A DNA stretch of 64,000 bases from Mesorhabditis belari (taxonomy: Eukaryota; Nematoda; Chromadorea; Rhabditida; Rhabditidae), in contig CAUEEP010000741.1 in NCBI GenBank assembly GCA_958450365.1, positions 2,717,501-2,781,500 of the forward strand, given 5' to 3'. Below, piece after piece: positions 12,868-24,119 of the stretch. The notes beneath the pieces were generated by a model, which had not been told where the DNA came from, did no database searches, and saw nothing but the letters and a program-made list of their open reading frames with translations. How positions within the stretch are numbered: position 1 is the stretch's first letter; each line of letters opens with the position of its first letter. The translations under genes and the position numbers were made by a program.

Positions 12868-13120
12868 ACTGAGACAGCCTTGAGACTTATTTGGAATACT
12901 TAGACAGCCTTGAGACTTATTCAGAATATTAGACAGCCTTGAGACTTATTCGGAATATGACCCTAGACTTATTTGGAATACTTAGACAGCCTTGAGACTT
13001 ATTCGGAATACTTAGACAGCCTTGAGACTTATTTGGAATACTGAGACAGCCTTGAGACTTATTCGGAATACTTAGACAGCCTTGAGACTTATTCGGAATA
13101 CTTAGACAGCCTTGAGACTC
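12868..13120. repeat. 30-bp minisatellite
   Basis: About 8 copies of a unit starting AGCCTTGAGACTTATTCGGA and ending ATACTTAGAC. The array abuts the degenerate coding stretch that follows. Confidence 0.85.
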
Positions 13121-13185
13121 GAAAGCGCTTTTGCGCACTCATAGCACTTAAATCAAATCCCTCCGATCTTCTAACAAGATTATAA

Positions 13186-13686
13186 GGTGAAAAGTGTGAC
13201 AAAGAAATTGCTAGGCTTCGTATTTTTGCAAAAACTATCGAAAAAGCTTCAAAATCTGTTGATTTGTAATTGTATCTGAAATGTAAAGCAAATTTCAAAC
13301 GAGATGATCCGATAATTAAGCAATTTTGCTGATCGTTTGCATTTGCAGAAAGTTTTGAAGGAAGGAAATCGTGTAATTGAGTGAATTTCCCGTTGTTTTT
13401 GCGTGATGTTGGAGTGGAGAGTTCGCTTTGATTCACCATCGAGAGATGAGTTCAATTTGATCGAGAAAAAATCGGAAAAACTGAAAAAATTGTAGAGAAG
13501 TTGTTCCCTACAATTTTTTCAACCACAGGCTTTGAGGGTTTTGCACAAAAATTTGATGAAAGGTCATTCGAATTGGATTTTGTAAAAACAAAAAAAATGT
13601 TTTACGAATTTACTGTGAGCAACCTTCAAAGCACTATCGAAACAAAGCAGTTTCTAAATCAAAAAAACAAGAGAAAGTTGTCCTAA
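13186..13686 (+). pseudogene. Degenerate protein-coding stretch with five in-frame stops
   Basis: One frame reads as normal-looking protein for 167 codons, for example ARLRIFAKTIEKASKS near its start and KIVEKLFPTIFSTTGFEGFA later, and ends in TAA at 13684-13686. It is interrupted by TAA (13267) and TGA (13330, 13378, 13429, 13447). Every interruption is one C-to-T change from CAA or CGA, though other origins are possible. The last 79 codons (13450-13686) are uninterrupted. I could not find a set of introns that removes all stops while keeping frame. A minus-strand frame (13089-13439) is also open, so the coding strand is not certain. I do not recognise the family. It may belong with the pieces at 16454 and 17226. 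Confidence 0.4.
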
Positions 13687-13703
13687 ATAGAAATAGTCTC
13701 CTT

Positions 13704-13995
13704 TAAAGCTCCTTTAAAGCTCCCTCAAAGCTCCTTTAAAGCTCCTTTAAAGCTCCTTTAAAGCCCTCAAAGCTCCCTCAAAGCTCCTTTAAAGCTCCAT
13801 CAAAGCTCCCTCAAAGCTCCTTTAAAGCTCCATCAAAGCTCTTTTAAAGCTCCCTCAAAGCTCCTTTAAAGCTCATTTCAAGCTACTTTAAAGCTCTTTT
13901 AAAGCTCCTTTATAGTTCCTATTTAGTTCCTAGTGATCCTATTTAGTTCCTAGTGATCCTATTTAGTGATCCTATTCCTATTTAGTTCCTAGTTT
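13704..13995. repeat. 12-bp minisatellite passing into a 20-bp one
   Basis: About 17 copies of AAAGCTCCTTTA (variants with CCCTC, CCATC), then about 4 copies of CCTATTTAGTTCCTAGTGAT. Confidence 0.8.
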
Positions 13996-14104
13996 CATAG
14001 TGAAATCATTTGAAGTTAAAAAAACAGATTTTGATTTTAGAAATTATTAAAGAAAATAAATTCAAATCTCTTTTAAAAATTACAAATCGATTGTTGCTTA
14101 AGGA

Positions 14105-14322
14105 TTGCTTAAGATTGGTCTTAATCTATTTTTAATCTATTCTTTTAATCTATTAATCTATTAATCTTAATCTTAATCTATTAATCTTAATCTTAATCTA
14201 TTAATCTTAATCTTAATCTATTAATCTTATTCTTAATCTATTAATCTTAATCTTAATCTATTAATCTTATTCTTAATCCATTAATCTTATTCTTAATCCA
14301 TTAATCTTATTCTTAATCTATT
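14105..14322. repeat. TTAATC-based minisatellite
   Basis: Units of TCTATTAATCTTAATCTTAA, about 20 bp, with a TTATTC variant in the later copies. Confidence 0.8.
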
Positions 14323-14367
14323 ATATGCCAGTTTGAAGCATTTCTGTTGCTCAAAACATTCAAAAAA

Positions 14368-14452
14368 AGACTCGAGCATTGCAGCGGGGGTTGAACCAAG
14401 AACCCCTCTTCAAGAACCCCACTGCCGACTGCACGATCACCATCTAAAGATG
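14368..14452 (-). pseudogene. tRNA-like remnant
   Basis: On the minus strand, TAGATGGTGATCGTGCAGTC (A-box-like) is followed by GGTTCTTGGTTCAACCCCC (B-box-like). The stems pair poorly. Treated as a decayed tRNA or SINE head. Confidence 0.3.
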
Positions 14453-14454
14453 GA

Positions 14455-14535
14455 AGAATTGATTTTATACTTTAAAGTTTGATATTATAATTTTAAGGTT
14501 GATATTATACTTTAAAGTTTGATATTATACTTGAT
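14455..14535. repeat. About 26-bp repeat
   Basis: About 3 copies of a unit containing GATATTATACTTTAAAGTTT. Confidence 0.6.
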
Positions 14536-14624
14536 AAACAATATTCAGAATCGACAATCATGTCACAGTTCACCCAGATAATCGACCCAATCGACTATTC
14601 GACCGATGAGCGATCAAGCGACTT

Positions 14625-14702
14625 CACCATTTGAAACGAGGCACTGGAAGCAGACCCTTAGACCTTAGACCACTCGGCCACGCGCACGCTCACTTGCCAC
14701 GT
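14625..14702 (-). pseudogene. tRNA-Leu/Ser-like remnant
   Basis: The minus strand carries GCGTGGCCGAGTGGTCTAAG, a good Leu/Ser-type A-box, then a doubled TCTAAGG. A potential anticodon-arm stem follows. The B-box region (GTTTCAAATGG) is poor. It is probably non-functional, with a small TCTAAGG duplication beside the D-arm. Confidence 0.4.
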
Positions 14703-14857
14703 TCGAGAAACAGCGCTTTTAAAAAAAATCACCCGTCTAACCCACAAAAGTAATTAGATTTTTGGAAACTAGATAAAATTTTGCATATAATAGTCAAATT
14801 TTCAGACGGCTTGGTTCAGTTTTCTAAAACAGCGGAACAGCGGAACATGAAACAACA

Positions 14858-14879
14858 ACACACACACACACACACACAC
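14858..14879. repeat. (CA)n microsatellite
   Basis: About 11 dinucleotide units. Confidence 0.8.
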
Positions 14880-14880
14880 C

Positions 14881-15275
14881 GGCTTATAGTATATCCTACA
14901 TGTAAGTAGGATTTGAAACTTGACAGCTATTTCATTTTCAGCAAGGCCTAAAAGTTTGTAGAAAAAGGGATAAATTTAGTGCAAAAATAATCTGAAAAAT
15001 TTGGGCATAGTGACATTGAGAAGACGCTGAGAAGCTTGCCAATCCTTCCCCTTTCGGACAAAAAGCCGGGGTATCTATCGGGCACGTGTGCCAGATTGCA
15101 ATCGATTACGCGCGCGCACAATGAACATTTTGCCAGTCACTTTACACAGTGATTTTTTGCTTTGTAGATATTGCAAAAAGATATTGAGCTGTAATTTTGT
15201 ACCCGAGCAAGTTCTTTTTCTGTGGCTCTTAATATAAGCCTTCATTTAAAGCCAAATTACCCTAAAAATCGTCAT
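14881..15275. other. Unassigned DNA with one dispersed-family word
   Basis: Near 15083-15122 the sequence GTGTGCCAGATTGCAATCGATTACGCGCGC resembles the reverse complement of the GCGTAATCGC...CTGGCACA family found at 18750, 25010, 54290 and 58440. Nothing else is supported. Confidence 0.4.
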
Positions 15276-15276
15276 T

Positions 15277-15486
15277 CAATCAATCCTAGGCCCCATATCC
15301 CATCAATCAATCCTAGGCCCCATATCCCATCAATCAATCCTGGGCCCCATATCCTTTCAATCAATCCTGGACCCCATATCCCTTCAATCAATCCTGGGTC
15401 CCATATCCCTTCAATCAATCCTGGACCCCATATCCTTTCAATCAATCCTGGACCCCATATCCCTTCAATCAAGCCTGGACCCAATC
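15277..15486. repeat. 27-bp minisatellite
   Basis: About 8 copies of a unit containing CAATCAATCCTGGGCCCCAT. Period 27 keeps frames open on both strands; I do not call these coding. Confidence 0.85.
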
Positions 15487-16453
15487 AATCCCCATCGATT
15501 TCTAATTTCATTATTAAGCGATAACTTTTCAATATGTTAGAAGAGGTGTGTTTACAACTTTACAACTAGAGCACAAGGTACCTGAAGATCATTCCCTTCT
15601 TAAACATTCCTCATAAAAAGAAGATATTCATCTGTGAACGCAGCCAGAAGTTGAATATCTGAAATTCATGCTCCAATCAACTGTTACCGTACTCTTTTTG
15701 TACTCGATTCTATTCTATTATCGTTTTTCTTCTCATTTCCATAATTATCCCTTTTCTCTCATCCAGCGTTCAGACTACAGTATCCCCAAATTGCTTAAAG
15801 GTCAAAAAGGCAAAAAAAAAAGAGGAAAAGTTCGAAATTTCCCCCCTTTTTTTTTCTCTTTTTTCTCGAAAAGGTTTTCCGCTAATTATCGCCATTTACC
15901 GATCTCCCAAAATCCCAAAATTTGTCTGCTAAAAAGACGAATAACCAAAAAGAAATTCGATGATATTTTCACAGTTCACAAAAATGCTTTTTTTTTCACT
16001 GACTTTCTAATTTAGTCTCAAATTCCTCTCTCAAATTTCCCCCGGCGTTGATTTCCTGGAATTCTCGACTTTTCTCGGTTCTTTTCCCGAAAAACCCAAA
16101 GTTTTATCGAAAAAAGTAGGAACTAATAGCAAAAGAAAACTTCAAATTTCTTAGAATTCATCAAAAAATTTAAAAAAAATTAAAAAAAATTAAAGAAAAA
16201 TGTTTTAAACACGTGCACAGGGTTGAATTTTTCAAAATTTCTTTTATCTCTTGGGAAATCCACCCACTAGGTGGGGGTGCAAAGGACAGAGATTTCAAAG
16301 AAAAGAAATAAACGAGAAATTTCCCCTGATTCCATATGTTTGAGGTTTTCAATTAAGAAAAAAAAACGAGAAAATTGTTTGAACTTGAACCCAGGCTGCG
16401 AATTAGGGAAAAGAAACGTGATGACAAAAAGATTATCGTCTATTAGTGGTTGA
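15487..16453. other. No supported gene
   Basis: AT-rich. Several short frames exist on both strands, none with paired splice signals that can be extended. A GAAGAGGTGTGTTTAC word (15540) resembles the dispersed motif described in Findings. Confidence 0.35.
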
Positions 16454-16661
16454 GAACAGAGGCTTTTTGAAATGAATTCGAGGGGGCCAGAAGAAATCAA
16501 AAGAATTGTTGCTCAAGTTGTTGCTGAAGGTCAAGGCTTTCAAAGCTGGCTTCCGGAATGAATCTTGAAAACCATTTGCATCAACTTGGGATAAAGGTTC
16601 GACATGGAAAATGGGTTCCACATGAGAGCAAGAGACAGCAAGAAATCAGAAGATCGGATCG
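16454..16661 (+). pseudogene. Coding-like stretch with two in-frame stops and a strong donor
   Basis: A single + frame reads GPEEIKRIVAQVVAEGQGFQ, then TGA (16559), a short stretch, TAA (16592), then RFDMENGFHMRARDSKKSED and a strong 5' splice site, G|GTGAGC, at 16662. Both stops are one C-to-T change from sense codons (CGA, CAA). A 67-nt GT...AG interval (16530-16596) exists but does not keep the frame. It may be a decayed exon of the same locus as 13186 and 17226. Product unknown. Confidence 0.35.
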
Positions 16662-16693
16662 GTGAGCTACTGAGCTGTCTCTTGCGTTTTCTA

Positions 16694-16868
16694 GGCATTC
16701 CTATCCTAGGCATTCCTATTCTAGGCATTCCTATTCTAGGCATTCCTATCCTAGGCATTCCTATCCTAGGCATTCCTATTCTAGGCATTCCTATTCTAGG
16801 CATTCCTATCCTAGGCATTCCTATCCTAGGCATTCCTATTCTAGGCATTCCTATCCTAGGCATTCCCA
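16694..16868. repeat. 15-bp minisatellite
   Basis: About 12 copies of CTAGGCATTCCTATT with a single T/C variant position. Very homogeneous. It begins about 30 bp after the donor at 16662. Confidence 0.9.
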
Positions 16869-17225
16869 AATTTTCGGGATCATTCTTGCCTTAAATTTGC
16901 TGTGTTTTTCTATAAATTTCTAAGCGTGACTGAAACTCGCATCGCTCATCGTCAAGAAGTTTCAAATCATAGTAAATCAAAAATCAGAAATTGAAGCCCG
17001 TACATGAGCCCTGTTCGCTCAACCGCATTTAGAAGTGAATTCCATGTGACACGATACTTCAATTGAGATTTGTAAAGGCTTGGACTACTGTCTGTGAAAG
17101 TTCATCTTCGTTTCAGTGTTGATTTGTCTGTTGGCATTTCCCAATATTACACCACAAATATCTCCACCACTCTTCTCCATCTACTGTATCCTTTGTCTGA
17201 TTTCTCTACCGTATCCTCTGTCTGA

Positions 17226-17630
17226 TCTCTCTACCTCATCCTCTGTCTGATCTCGTTCTCAACCCGGAAATCATTCTCGCTTCCAGAACACAAAATGCTT
17301 CGTCAATTTGAACCCGAAACGAAAAAGCATCAAAAACCGATGGAATCGTGGAAAATTGCTGGAATGTAATTAGAAAGATTTGGCACGTGAGTACAAAAAA
17401 TGTGATCGCTTCCAGAAATGAAAAGAAAAAAAAGCGACGAGACAAATCGTCTGAGCGACGTCAAAAACGAGCAAAAAAAGTCGAATTCGGTGCAGAGTGA
17501 GGAAATTGGGGAAAATTATTTCCGATTTTATGAGGCTTTTTTGCTGAATCGCATTGCTTGGAAGGGGCTTTTGTTGAAAGGGAAATTGATTGATGAGATC
17601 AAAGTCATCGAGGGGGAAATTTACGATTGA
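17226..17630 (+). pseudogene. Possible small gene or decayed exon ending in an uninterrupted 70-codon frame
   Basis: The frame from ATG 17295 (MLRQFEPETKKHQKPMESWK) continues past TAA 17367, TGA 17388 and TGA 17403 into an uninterrupted 70-codon frame from ATG 17418, with a charged N-terminal half and a helical second half (FYEAFLLNRIAWKGLLLKGK), ending TGA at 17628. Two readings compete. A 50-nt GT...CAG interval (17366-17415) could be an intron, but it shifts the frame. Alternatively TTCCAG at 17415 could be a trans-splice acceptor two bases before the second ATG, making a 70-residue protein. No family is recognised. Confidence 0.4.
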
Positions 17631-17744
17631 AAAAGAGGATCTTGACGTCAAAAAAAGCTGTGACTACCTCATTAAAATGACTAGCATCCGTCAAGGAAAT
17701 ACGACGACGACGTAAAAGCTAAATTTTCCAGGAACAGCCTGAAG

Positions 17745-17838
17745 CTAACATCTAATCCGATCAAGAAACAGCGAACCAGGCCAGAGCCAGGACTCGAGCA
17801 ACTGATTAGCGCTAATTGCTTTAACCCTACTACGGTAA
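17745..17838 (-). pseudogene. Possible tRNA-like remnant
   Basis: The minus strand has a TAGGGTTAAAGCAATTAGCG stretch and a palindromic TTAGCGCTAA that could form an anticodon-arm-like stem, then CTCGAGTCCTGGCTCTGG. Very diverged. Confidence 0.2.
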
Positions 17839-17875
17839 ACCAGTCACAGAGTGGGGATTAAGCAGTGACAATGGC

Positions 17876-18080
17876 ATAAAAGCAGTGACAATGGCATGAT
17901 GGTGACAAGGATCAGTGGCAATGGCATGATGGTGGCAAGGATCAGTGGCAATGGCATGATGGTGGCAAGGATCAGTGGCAATGGCATGATGGTGGCAAGG
18001 ATCAGTGGCAATGGCATGCTGGTGGCAAGGACCAGTGACAATCGCATGATGGTGGCAAGGATCAGTGGCAATGGCATGCA
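17876..18080. repeat. 30-bp minisatellite
   Basis: Six to seven copies of a unit containing GGCATGATGGTGGCAAGGAT, ending CAGTGGCAAT. Open frames on both strands result from the 30-bp period. Confidence 0.85.
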
Positions 18081-18344
18081 AGATACAAAAAGATACAAAA
18101 ATTTAAACCCACAGTGCAAAGAAGCAGGCTGAGCGTGCGGCTAATTTGTAGATTTTCCGAGCTGAATCAGCGCTTAAATAGTGGGAAAATCTATCGGACT
18201 AGATCGCATTCTTCTCTCAATTTAGCTAATGTTTAAGTAATTCAATGGTTTACCCAGCTAGAGAATTTGTAGACAGCTATTTGTAGTACAGTTAAATTGA
18301 GTCTAGTAATTGGAACTAGGGTTTAATTTGGCTGAACTTTTAGA

Positions 18345-18408
18345 GGTTTAACCTTTAGAGGTTTAACCTTTAGAGGCTTAACCTTTAGGGGCTTAACCTT
18401 TAGAGGAT
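18345..18408. repeat. 17-bp minisatellite
   Basis: About 4 copies of GAGGTTTAACCTTTA. Confidence 0.65.
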
Positions 18409-18599
18409 CGAGATCTCCTAGGCACTTCTCTCATCAAGCACTTCTAATGGTGAGAACAAGGATATTCAGTAGGAGATATTACAGTAGTCTGTTTAAAGAT
18501 TCATACTCAACATCTATTCTTATCAAGTTAAGAGCAGAAAGTCTCCAGAATTCCAGAATAGATCTGATTTGAGATTGAAGATTAGAATTGGTTAATTGA

Positions 18600-18808
18600 C
18601 AAAATTAGCAAAATGAATGGGCAAAATGAATAGCTCCAGTCGATTCCTCGACCTTGAAAACCCTTGGGTACAAATTTACAGCTCAAGTTCTTCTTTTTAT
18701 GCAATCTAGAAAGCAAAAGAAAATTTATTCTGTAAATAGGCGAAACGTTCTTGGTGGTTTCTGTGTGTGCGCGTAATCGCTCTCCATTTGGCAAACGCCC
18801 TTAATAGA
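18600..18808. repeat. Dispersed repeat, GTAATCGC/CTGGCA family
   Basis: The stretch from CCTTGGGTACAAATTTACAG to GCGTAATCGCTCTCCATTTG matches 24895-25060, with moderate divergence. No protein is recognised. Confidence 0.65.
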
Positions 18809-18837
18809 TAGCTGTTTCCTTTTGGACTTCGAAAACT

Positions 18838-19004
18838 CAGCAGCTAAACCAACTCAGCAGCTAAACCAACTCAGCAGCTAAACCAACTCAGCAGCTAAAC
18901 CAACTCAGCAGCTAAACCAACTCAGCAGCTAAACCAACTCAGCAGCTAAACCAACTCAGCAGCTAAACCAACTCAGCAGCTAAACCAACTCAGCAGCTAA
19001 ACCG
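18838..19004. repeat. 17-bp minisatellite, near-perfect
   Basis: About 10 copies of CTCAGCAGCTAAACCAA with almost no variation, implying recent expansion or homogenisation. Confidence 0.9.
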
Positions 19005-19690
19005 TCTTTTTCTGACTCTTACTATGCCCAATTTTTTACGAACATTTTTTATCCTAAATCTAACTGGATTTTTGCGACAAATTGGACAAATCCTCCGTCC
19101 TGATTGCTTTACCATTAGCTAAAGAACAATTAGAGATTCATTAGAGAACAATGCGGCCCGAGTTGAGAGTTTTGTCGTCCCAATTCTTCACGGTATTCAC
19201 GATGATCTCAAATTTCAAATTCCAATCTTTCCAGCTCTTTTTCTTGCAATCAATGTGACTCATTTTCGATAAGTTCAAATGATGTGATTGGAAATTAATT
19301 GGAATCAATCAAATATCCGCTTTGACCGGCTTTTCCCTAGCTCAGAACACAAATGTGATTGAGAGGAAATTCGAAAACGGGAAATTAGAGGGAGAAAAAT
19401 TGAAACGGAAAAGCGGGGGGAAAGGTTTCTAAGTTGCTTTCAACTTTGGGGGGGAGGAAAACACAAAAAGATCATTGATAATTGCTTGAAAAATATTGAA
19501 ACAACAGTCTCTTGGGAGCGAGCTTAAAATCGAGGTCTCTTTTTGTCGATTAATTTAGTGTGCTCAATAGGTGAAAGAAGTTTTATGCTTTGGTTGGGTA
19601 ATTTCCAAAAAAAACTTGCATTTAGGGCAGAATGCAAAAGTTCAAAGTAGGGAAATGTAGGGAAATGTAATGTTTAAATCGTTGCATGCT
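19005..19690. other. No supported gene
   Basis: AT-rich sequence with no exon having recognisable boundaries. Confidence 0.35.
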
Positions 19691-19998
19691 CAAATGTTAG
19701 TAATGAGTCGTTAGCTTTAAATCATTAGCTTAAAATCATTCGATTAAAATGGTTAGCTTTAAATCGTTAGATTAAGATCGTTAGCATAAAATCGTTCGCT
19801 TAAAATCATTAGATTAAAATCATTAGCTTTAAATCATTAGCTTAAAATGGTTAGATTAAGATCGTTAGCTTTAAATCATTAGCTTAAAATCGTTAGCTTA
19901 AAATGGTTAGCTTAAAATGGTTAGCTTTAAATCATTAGTTTTAAATCGTTATCTTTAAATCGTTAGCTTTAAATCACCTTTAAATCGTTAGCTTAAAA
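19691..19998. repeat. 14-bp minisatellite
   Basis: About 20 diverged copies of TTAGCTTAAAATCG / TTAGCTTTAAATCA. Confidence 0.8.
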
Positions 19999-21285
19999 TC
20001 TTCTTTCCTGCTCCTTCCTGCTCCTTCCTGCTTCTTTCCTGTTTCTTTCCTCGTTTACTCTTTATCGTGTGTGAGATTTGGCGATACAGATTACAAGTGT
20101 AAACGTAAAGAAACTCGTTCACTTTCACAAGTCGTTCATTTTCAAAAAACACGAAAGCTAAGTTCAATTCCAAACTTTCTTCCATTTAATCGAAGGCAGT
20201 CGGCTTCCAGAAGTCGATTTCTTTTGAAATGTAATCCTATTTCGTCTAAAAGTGGTGTTTTTTTACAAATTAGTTACATTGTGAAATTCTTTCCCCTTTG
20301 AAATTCTTGTGAAATTCTTTCCCCAACGAAATTCGCAATCTTTCTTCTCTAAGCTCGTTTAAGTCCGCTATTTCTCAGCTCAAGCTATCCAATTTACTAT
20401 CCAATTTACTAGCTTTGTACATTTACAGATCTAGTAAATTGTTTAAGTGATAATTATTATGTTTTTCTTTTCTTTTCTTTTCTTTTCCTTTCTTCCAATT
20501 AATTGCAAACTTTGTAATTAAAATTTTTGTATTTTCTTTTGTATTTTGTATTTTGTATTTTCAAGTGCAGTCAAATGTCAAGTAATTTTTGATCTTAAAA
20601 CTAGTTCTTTCTAAAAAACTACAAGAAATCGATTGAATTCTTTTTCAATTCAATTTTCAATTCATTTCAATTCAATTCATTTAATTCCTTTGTTTTCAAC
20701 CAAAAAGAACCATGTTCTTTTCCCATTGAAATACCCAAAATTTTGCCTCAAACCGGGCGTCATTTAGTGTACTTTGTACTCATGGAAAATCAAGAAAAAA
20801 AGGGAAAAAAGGGAAAAAAGAAAAGCAATGAATCAAGCAAAAAAAAGAGAAATCTTTTCTCTAGACACAACTGTTCTCTCAACAATGTAAAAAAGACAAA
20901 AAAATTGCGCTAAATTCTACTTTGATCATCACGTGATCGTTTTTGCAATTGAAAAATTCATAAGGATCACGTAAAAAGTTTGGTGGATTGGTTTGTTTTG
21001 ATGGATTGGTTTATTTTGATAGATTGGTTTATCATTAGACTTTTCAATTATAGACTTGTCAATCATAGACTCTTCAATAAGTTTCATCAACAACTTTGTT
21101 TTCTTACTAAGAAAACTAACTAAAGACTGCAATTTTTAGCAAACTCTTTAGTCTACTTTTTCTTCTTCTTTTTCTAGTTAAACTTTAGTTAAACTTTCTA
21201 GTTAAACTAAGTAATGTTTAACTAGAAACTGTAGTTTTAAAAACTTAAAAACATCCTAAGCCATTTTATTACAAGCTTTTGGATT
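19999..21285. other. Intergenic, microsatellite-rich
   Basis: CTCCTTCCTG run (20003-20045), TTTTC run (20462-20490), ATTCAATTC run (20640-20690) and AAAAAGGG run (20795-20820). No supported gene. Confidence 0.4.
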
Positions 21286-22475
21286 TGTTTATCATTAGAC
21301 TTGTTAATCATAGAATTGTTAATGATTAGACTTGTTAATCATGGACTTGTTAAACATAGACTTGTTAATCATTAGAGTTGTTAATCATAGACTTGTTAAT
21401 CATAGCCTTGTTAATCATAGCCTTGTTAATCATAGACTTGTTAATCATAGCCTTGTTAATCATAGCCTTGTTAATCATAGCCTTGTTAATCATAGCCTTG
21501 TCAATCATAGCCTTGTTAATCATAGCCTTGTTAATCATAGATTTGTTAATCATAGCCTTGTTAATCATAGACTTGTTAATCATAGCCTTGTTAATGATAG
21601 ACTTGTTAATGATAGACTTGTCAGTCATAGCCTTGTTAATCATAGACTTGTTAATCATAGATTTGTTAATCATAGCCTTGTTAATGATTAGACTTGTTAA
21701 TCATTAAACTTGTTAATCATAGCCTTGTTAATCATAGACTTGTTAATCATAGCCTTGTTAATCATTAGACTTGTTAATCATAGACTTGTTAATCATAGAC
21801 ATGTTAATCATTAAACTTGTTAATCATAACCTTGTTAATCATAGCCTTGTTAATCATTAGACTTGTTAATCATAGCCTTGTTAATCATAGACTTGTTAAT
21901 CATAGCCTTGTTAATCATTAGACTTGTTAATCATAGACTTGTTAATCATAGACATGTTAATCATTAAACTTGTTAATCATAACCTTGTTAATCATAGCCT
22001 TGTTAATCATTAGACTTGTTAATCATAGCCTTGTTAATCATAGACTTGTTAATGATAGACTTGTCAGTCATAGCCTTGTTAATCATAGACTTGTTAATCA
22101 TAGATTTGTTAATCATAGCCTTGTTAATGATTAGACTTGTTAATCATTAAACTTGTTAATCATAACCTTGTTAATCATGGCCTTGTTAATCATTAGACTT
22201 GTTAATCATAGCCTTGTTAATCATAGATTTGTTAATCATAGCCTTGTTAATGATTAGACTTGTTAATCATTAAACTTGTTAATCATAGCCTTGTTAATCA
22301 TTAAACTTGTTAATCATAGCCTTGTTAATCATAGACTTGTTAATCATAGACTTGTTAATCATAGCCTTGTTAATCATAGACTTGTTAATCATAGCCTTGT
22401 TAATCATAGGCTTGTTAATCATAGACTTGTTAATCATTAGGCTTGTCAATCATAGCCTTGTTAATCATAATCATT
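21286..22475. repeat. 1.2-kb minisatellite of 15-18-bp units with higher-order structure
   Basis: About 75 copies of TTGTTAATCATAGCC with ...ATAGAC and ...ATTAGAC length variants. A block of roughly 150 bp containing CATTAAACTTG and CATAACCTTG variants recurs at about 21805, 21960 and 22140, so duplication works on multi-unit blocks too. The same unit forms a separate array at 30570-30745. Long frames ([17 protein letters not shown]) are periodicity artefacts. Confidence 0.9.
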
Positions 22476-23344
22476 CCATCAACAGACTCTTCAACAAATT
22501 CCATCAACAACTTTGCTTTCTTATCACAATATTTACTTTCTTTTCTTGAAATTTTTGAAGTAATTTCCGGTTTTATTAGATTCTCGAGTTTAAAATCGAT
22601 TAAATTTAATCGATTTAATCGATTTAATCAAATTTTCAATTCTATTCTTTTCTATTCAATTCTTCTATTCAATTTTCTATTCAATTCTATTCTATTCTTC
22701 TTTTCGATGTCAAAAGCACTATTTTTACTTGACTTCTTAGCCTTTTTCAAAAATTTTCACTCCTTTTTCACTTTTCATTCAGATTTAATTCAATCTCAGA
22801 CTTTAAATTCGAAAATTTTCTTATCTTTTTTTTTCGTTTTTCTTTTTGTCTTTCTTTTTGTCTGTCTTTTTGTCTTTCTTTTTTCTTTGTCTTTCTCTTT
22901 TTCTTCTTTTTGCCTTTCTTTTTCCTTTTTCTTGACAAAAAGTGATTGCTGGGCAGATTTTTGTGATTAATTCTTTTAGAAAGAAGAATAAACTTTGACC
23001 ACCTTGAAAATGGGGTCAAGTTTTATGAAGTTTTATGAACAAAACTTTTCGATATGTTTATGCCAATTTCTCTCAATTTATTTGTCAATTTACTTGTCAA
23101 TTTTTCAAGTCCATTTTGGAAAGCTTTTTCCGATGAAAATCTCAACTTTTCAAACTCTCTCCTTTCCTTAAAATGGCTGACTTATTTCTTTGTTCTTTGT
23201 GTTACTGCTGTGCGAGATCTCACACAGCTTTATCCATTTCTATCCAGCTTTATCCAACTTAAAAGCAAATGAGAAAGGTTCCTGAACAAAGAAAGGGATC
23301 TTTGTTCAGAAAAAGTCAGGATTAAATCTTAAAAAAAGACTAGC
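22476..23344. other. AT-rich, pyrimidine-rich; no supported gene
   Basis: TTCTATTCAATTC and TCTTTTTGTCTTTC low-complexity runs. A + frame spanning 22443-22970 is almost entirely F/S/L/I-rich low-complexity translation. Confidence 0.4.
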
Positions 23345-23708
23345 TAAAGCAGTTATTCTTGGCCAGTTAAACCAGTCATTCTTGGCCAGTTAAACCAGTT
23401 ACTCTTGGCCAACTAAACCAGTTATTCTTGGCCAGTTAAACCAGTTATTCTTGGCCAGTTAAACCAGTCATTCTTGGCCAGTTAAACCAGTTACTCTTGG
23501 CCAACTAAACCAGTTATTCTTGGCCAGTTAAACCAGTCATTCTTGGCCAGTTAAACCAGTTACTCTTGGCCAACTAAACCAGTTATTCTTGGCCAGTTAA
23601 ACCCGTTATTCTTGGCCAACTAAACCAGTTACTCTTGGCCAACTAAACCAGTTACTCTTGACCAGTTAAACCAGTTATTCTTAGCCAACTAAACCAGTTA
23701 TTCTTAGC
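23345..23708. repeat. 23-bp minisatellite
   Basis: About 16 copies of GGCCAGTTAAACCAGTTATT plus CTT, with GTCATT, GTTACT and CCAACT variants. Variant order repeats in a three-unit pattern. Confidence 0.85.
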
Positions 23709-24097
23709 CTGTACTATCAACTTTTCAATAGAGAGAAAATAGGTAACATTGAATAAGCACTTTTCTGATACACTGTTCATTTTCTGGTTTTGTTCTACCT
23801 CAATTACGAGAGCTAATCGTATTCAGCTATCTAGAAACAGCATCAGAATAAATCTGATTCCATTTTTAGACATTAGATCACCTTTGAAACTCTTTTAATT
23901 GCTTTTATTGCATGCAATTGTTGTCCTTGATCGAACTCGATTGATTGTTTTGTTTATCTCTATCTTGTCTAGCCATTTCTCAAGAAAAGCAGTAAAGAGC
24001 CAAGCGATCGGATCATTTTCTTGCTTTTTCCAATATGAGTGTCAGTTTTACAAAGTTTCAAAGTTTCAAAGTTTTCCGATAACTTAAAGGACTCGAT

Positions 24098-24119
24098 TTT
24101 CAGAATTCACTGAATTCAA
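24098..24119 (+). promoter_or_regulatory. Possible trans-splice acceptor and short 5' leader
   Basis: TTTTCAG ends at 24103, 16 nt before the acyltransferase ATG at 24120. An acceptor without an upstream donor, this close to a start codon, is typical of spliced-leader addition in nematodes. Inference only. Confidence 0.45.

Noticed and set aside
13089..13455. Minus-strand frames of 68-116 codons
   Set aside because: They overlap the + strand coding-like stretch and translate partly from the 30-bp array; kept only as an alternative for strand uncertainty.
21286..22475. CRISPR-like array
   Set aside because: Units are contiguous without unique spacers, and the genome is eukaryotic.
21332..22549. 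NHSLVNHS and LLIIALLII repeat proteins
   Set aside because: Periodicity artefacts of the TTGTTAATCATAGCC minisatellite.
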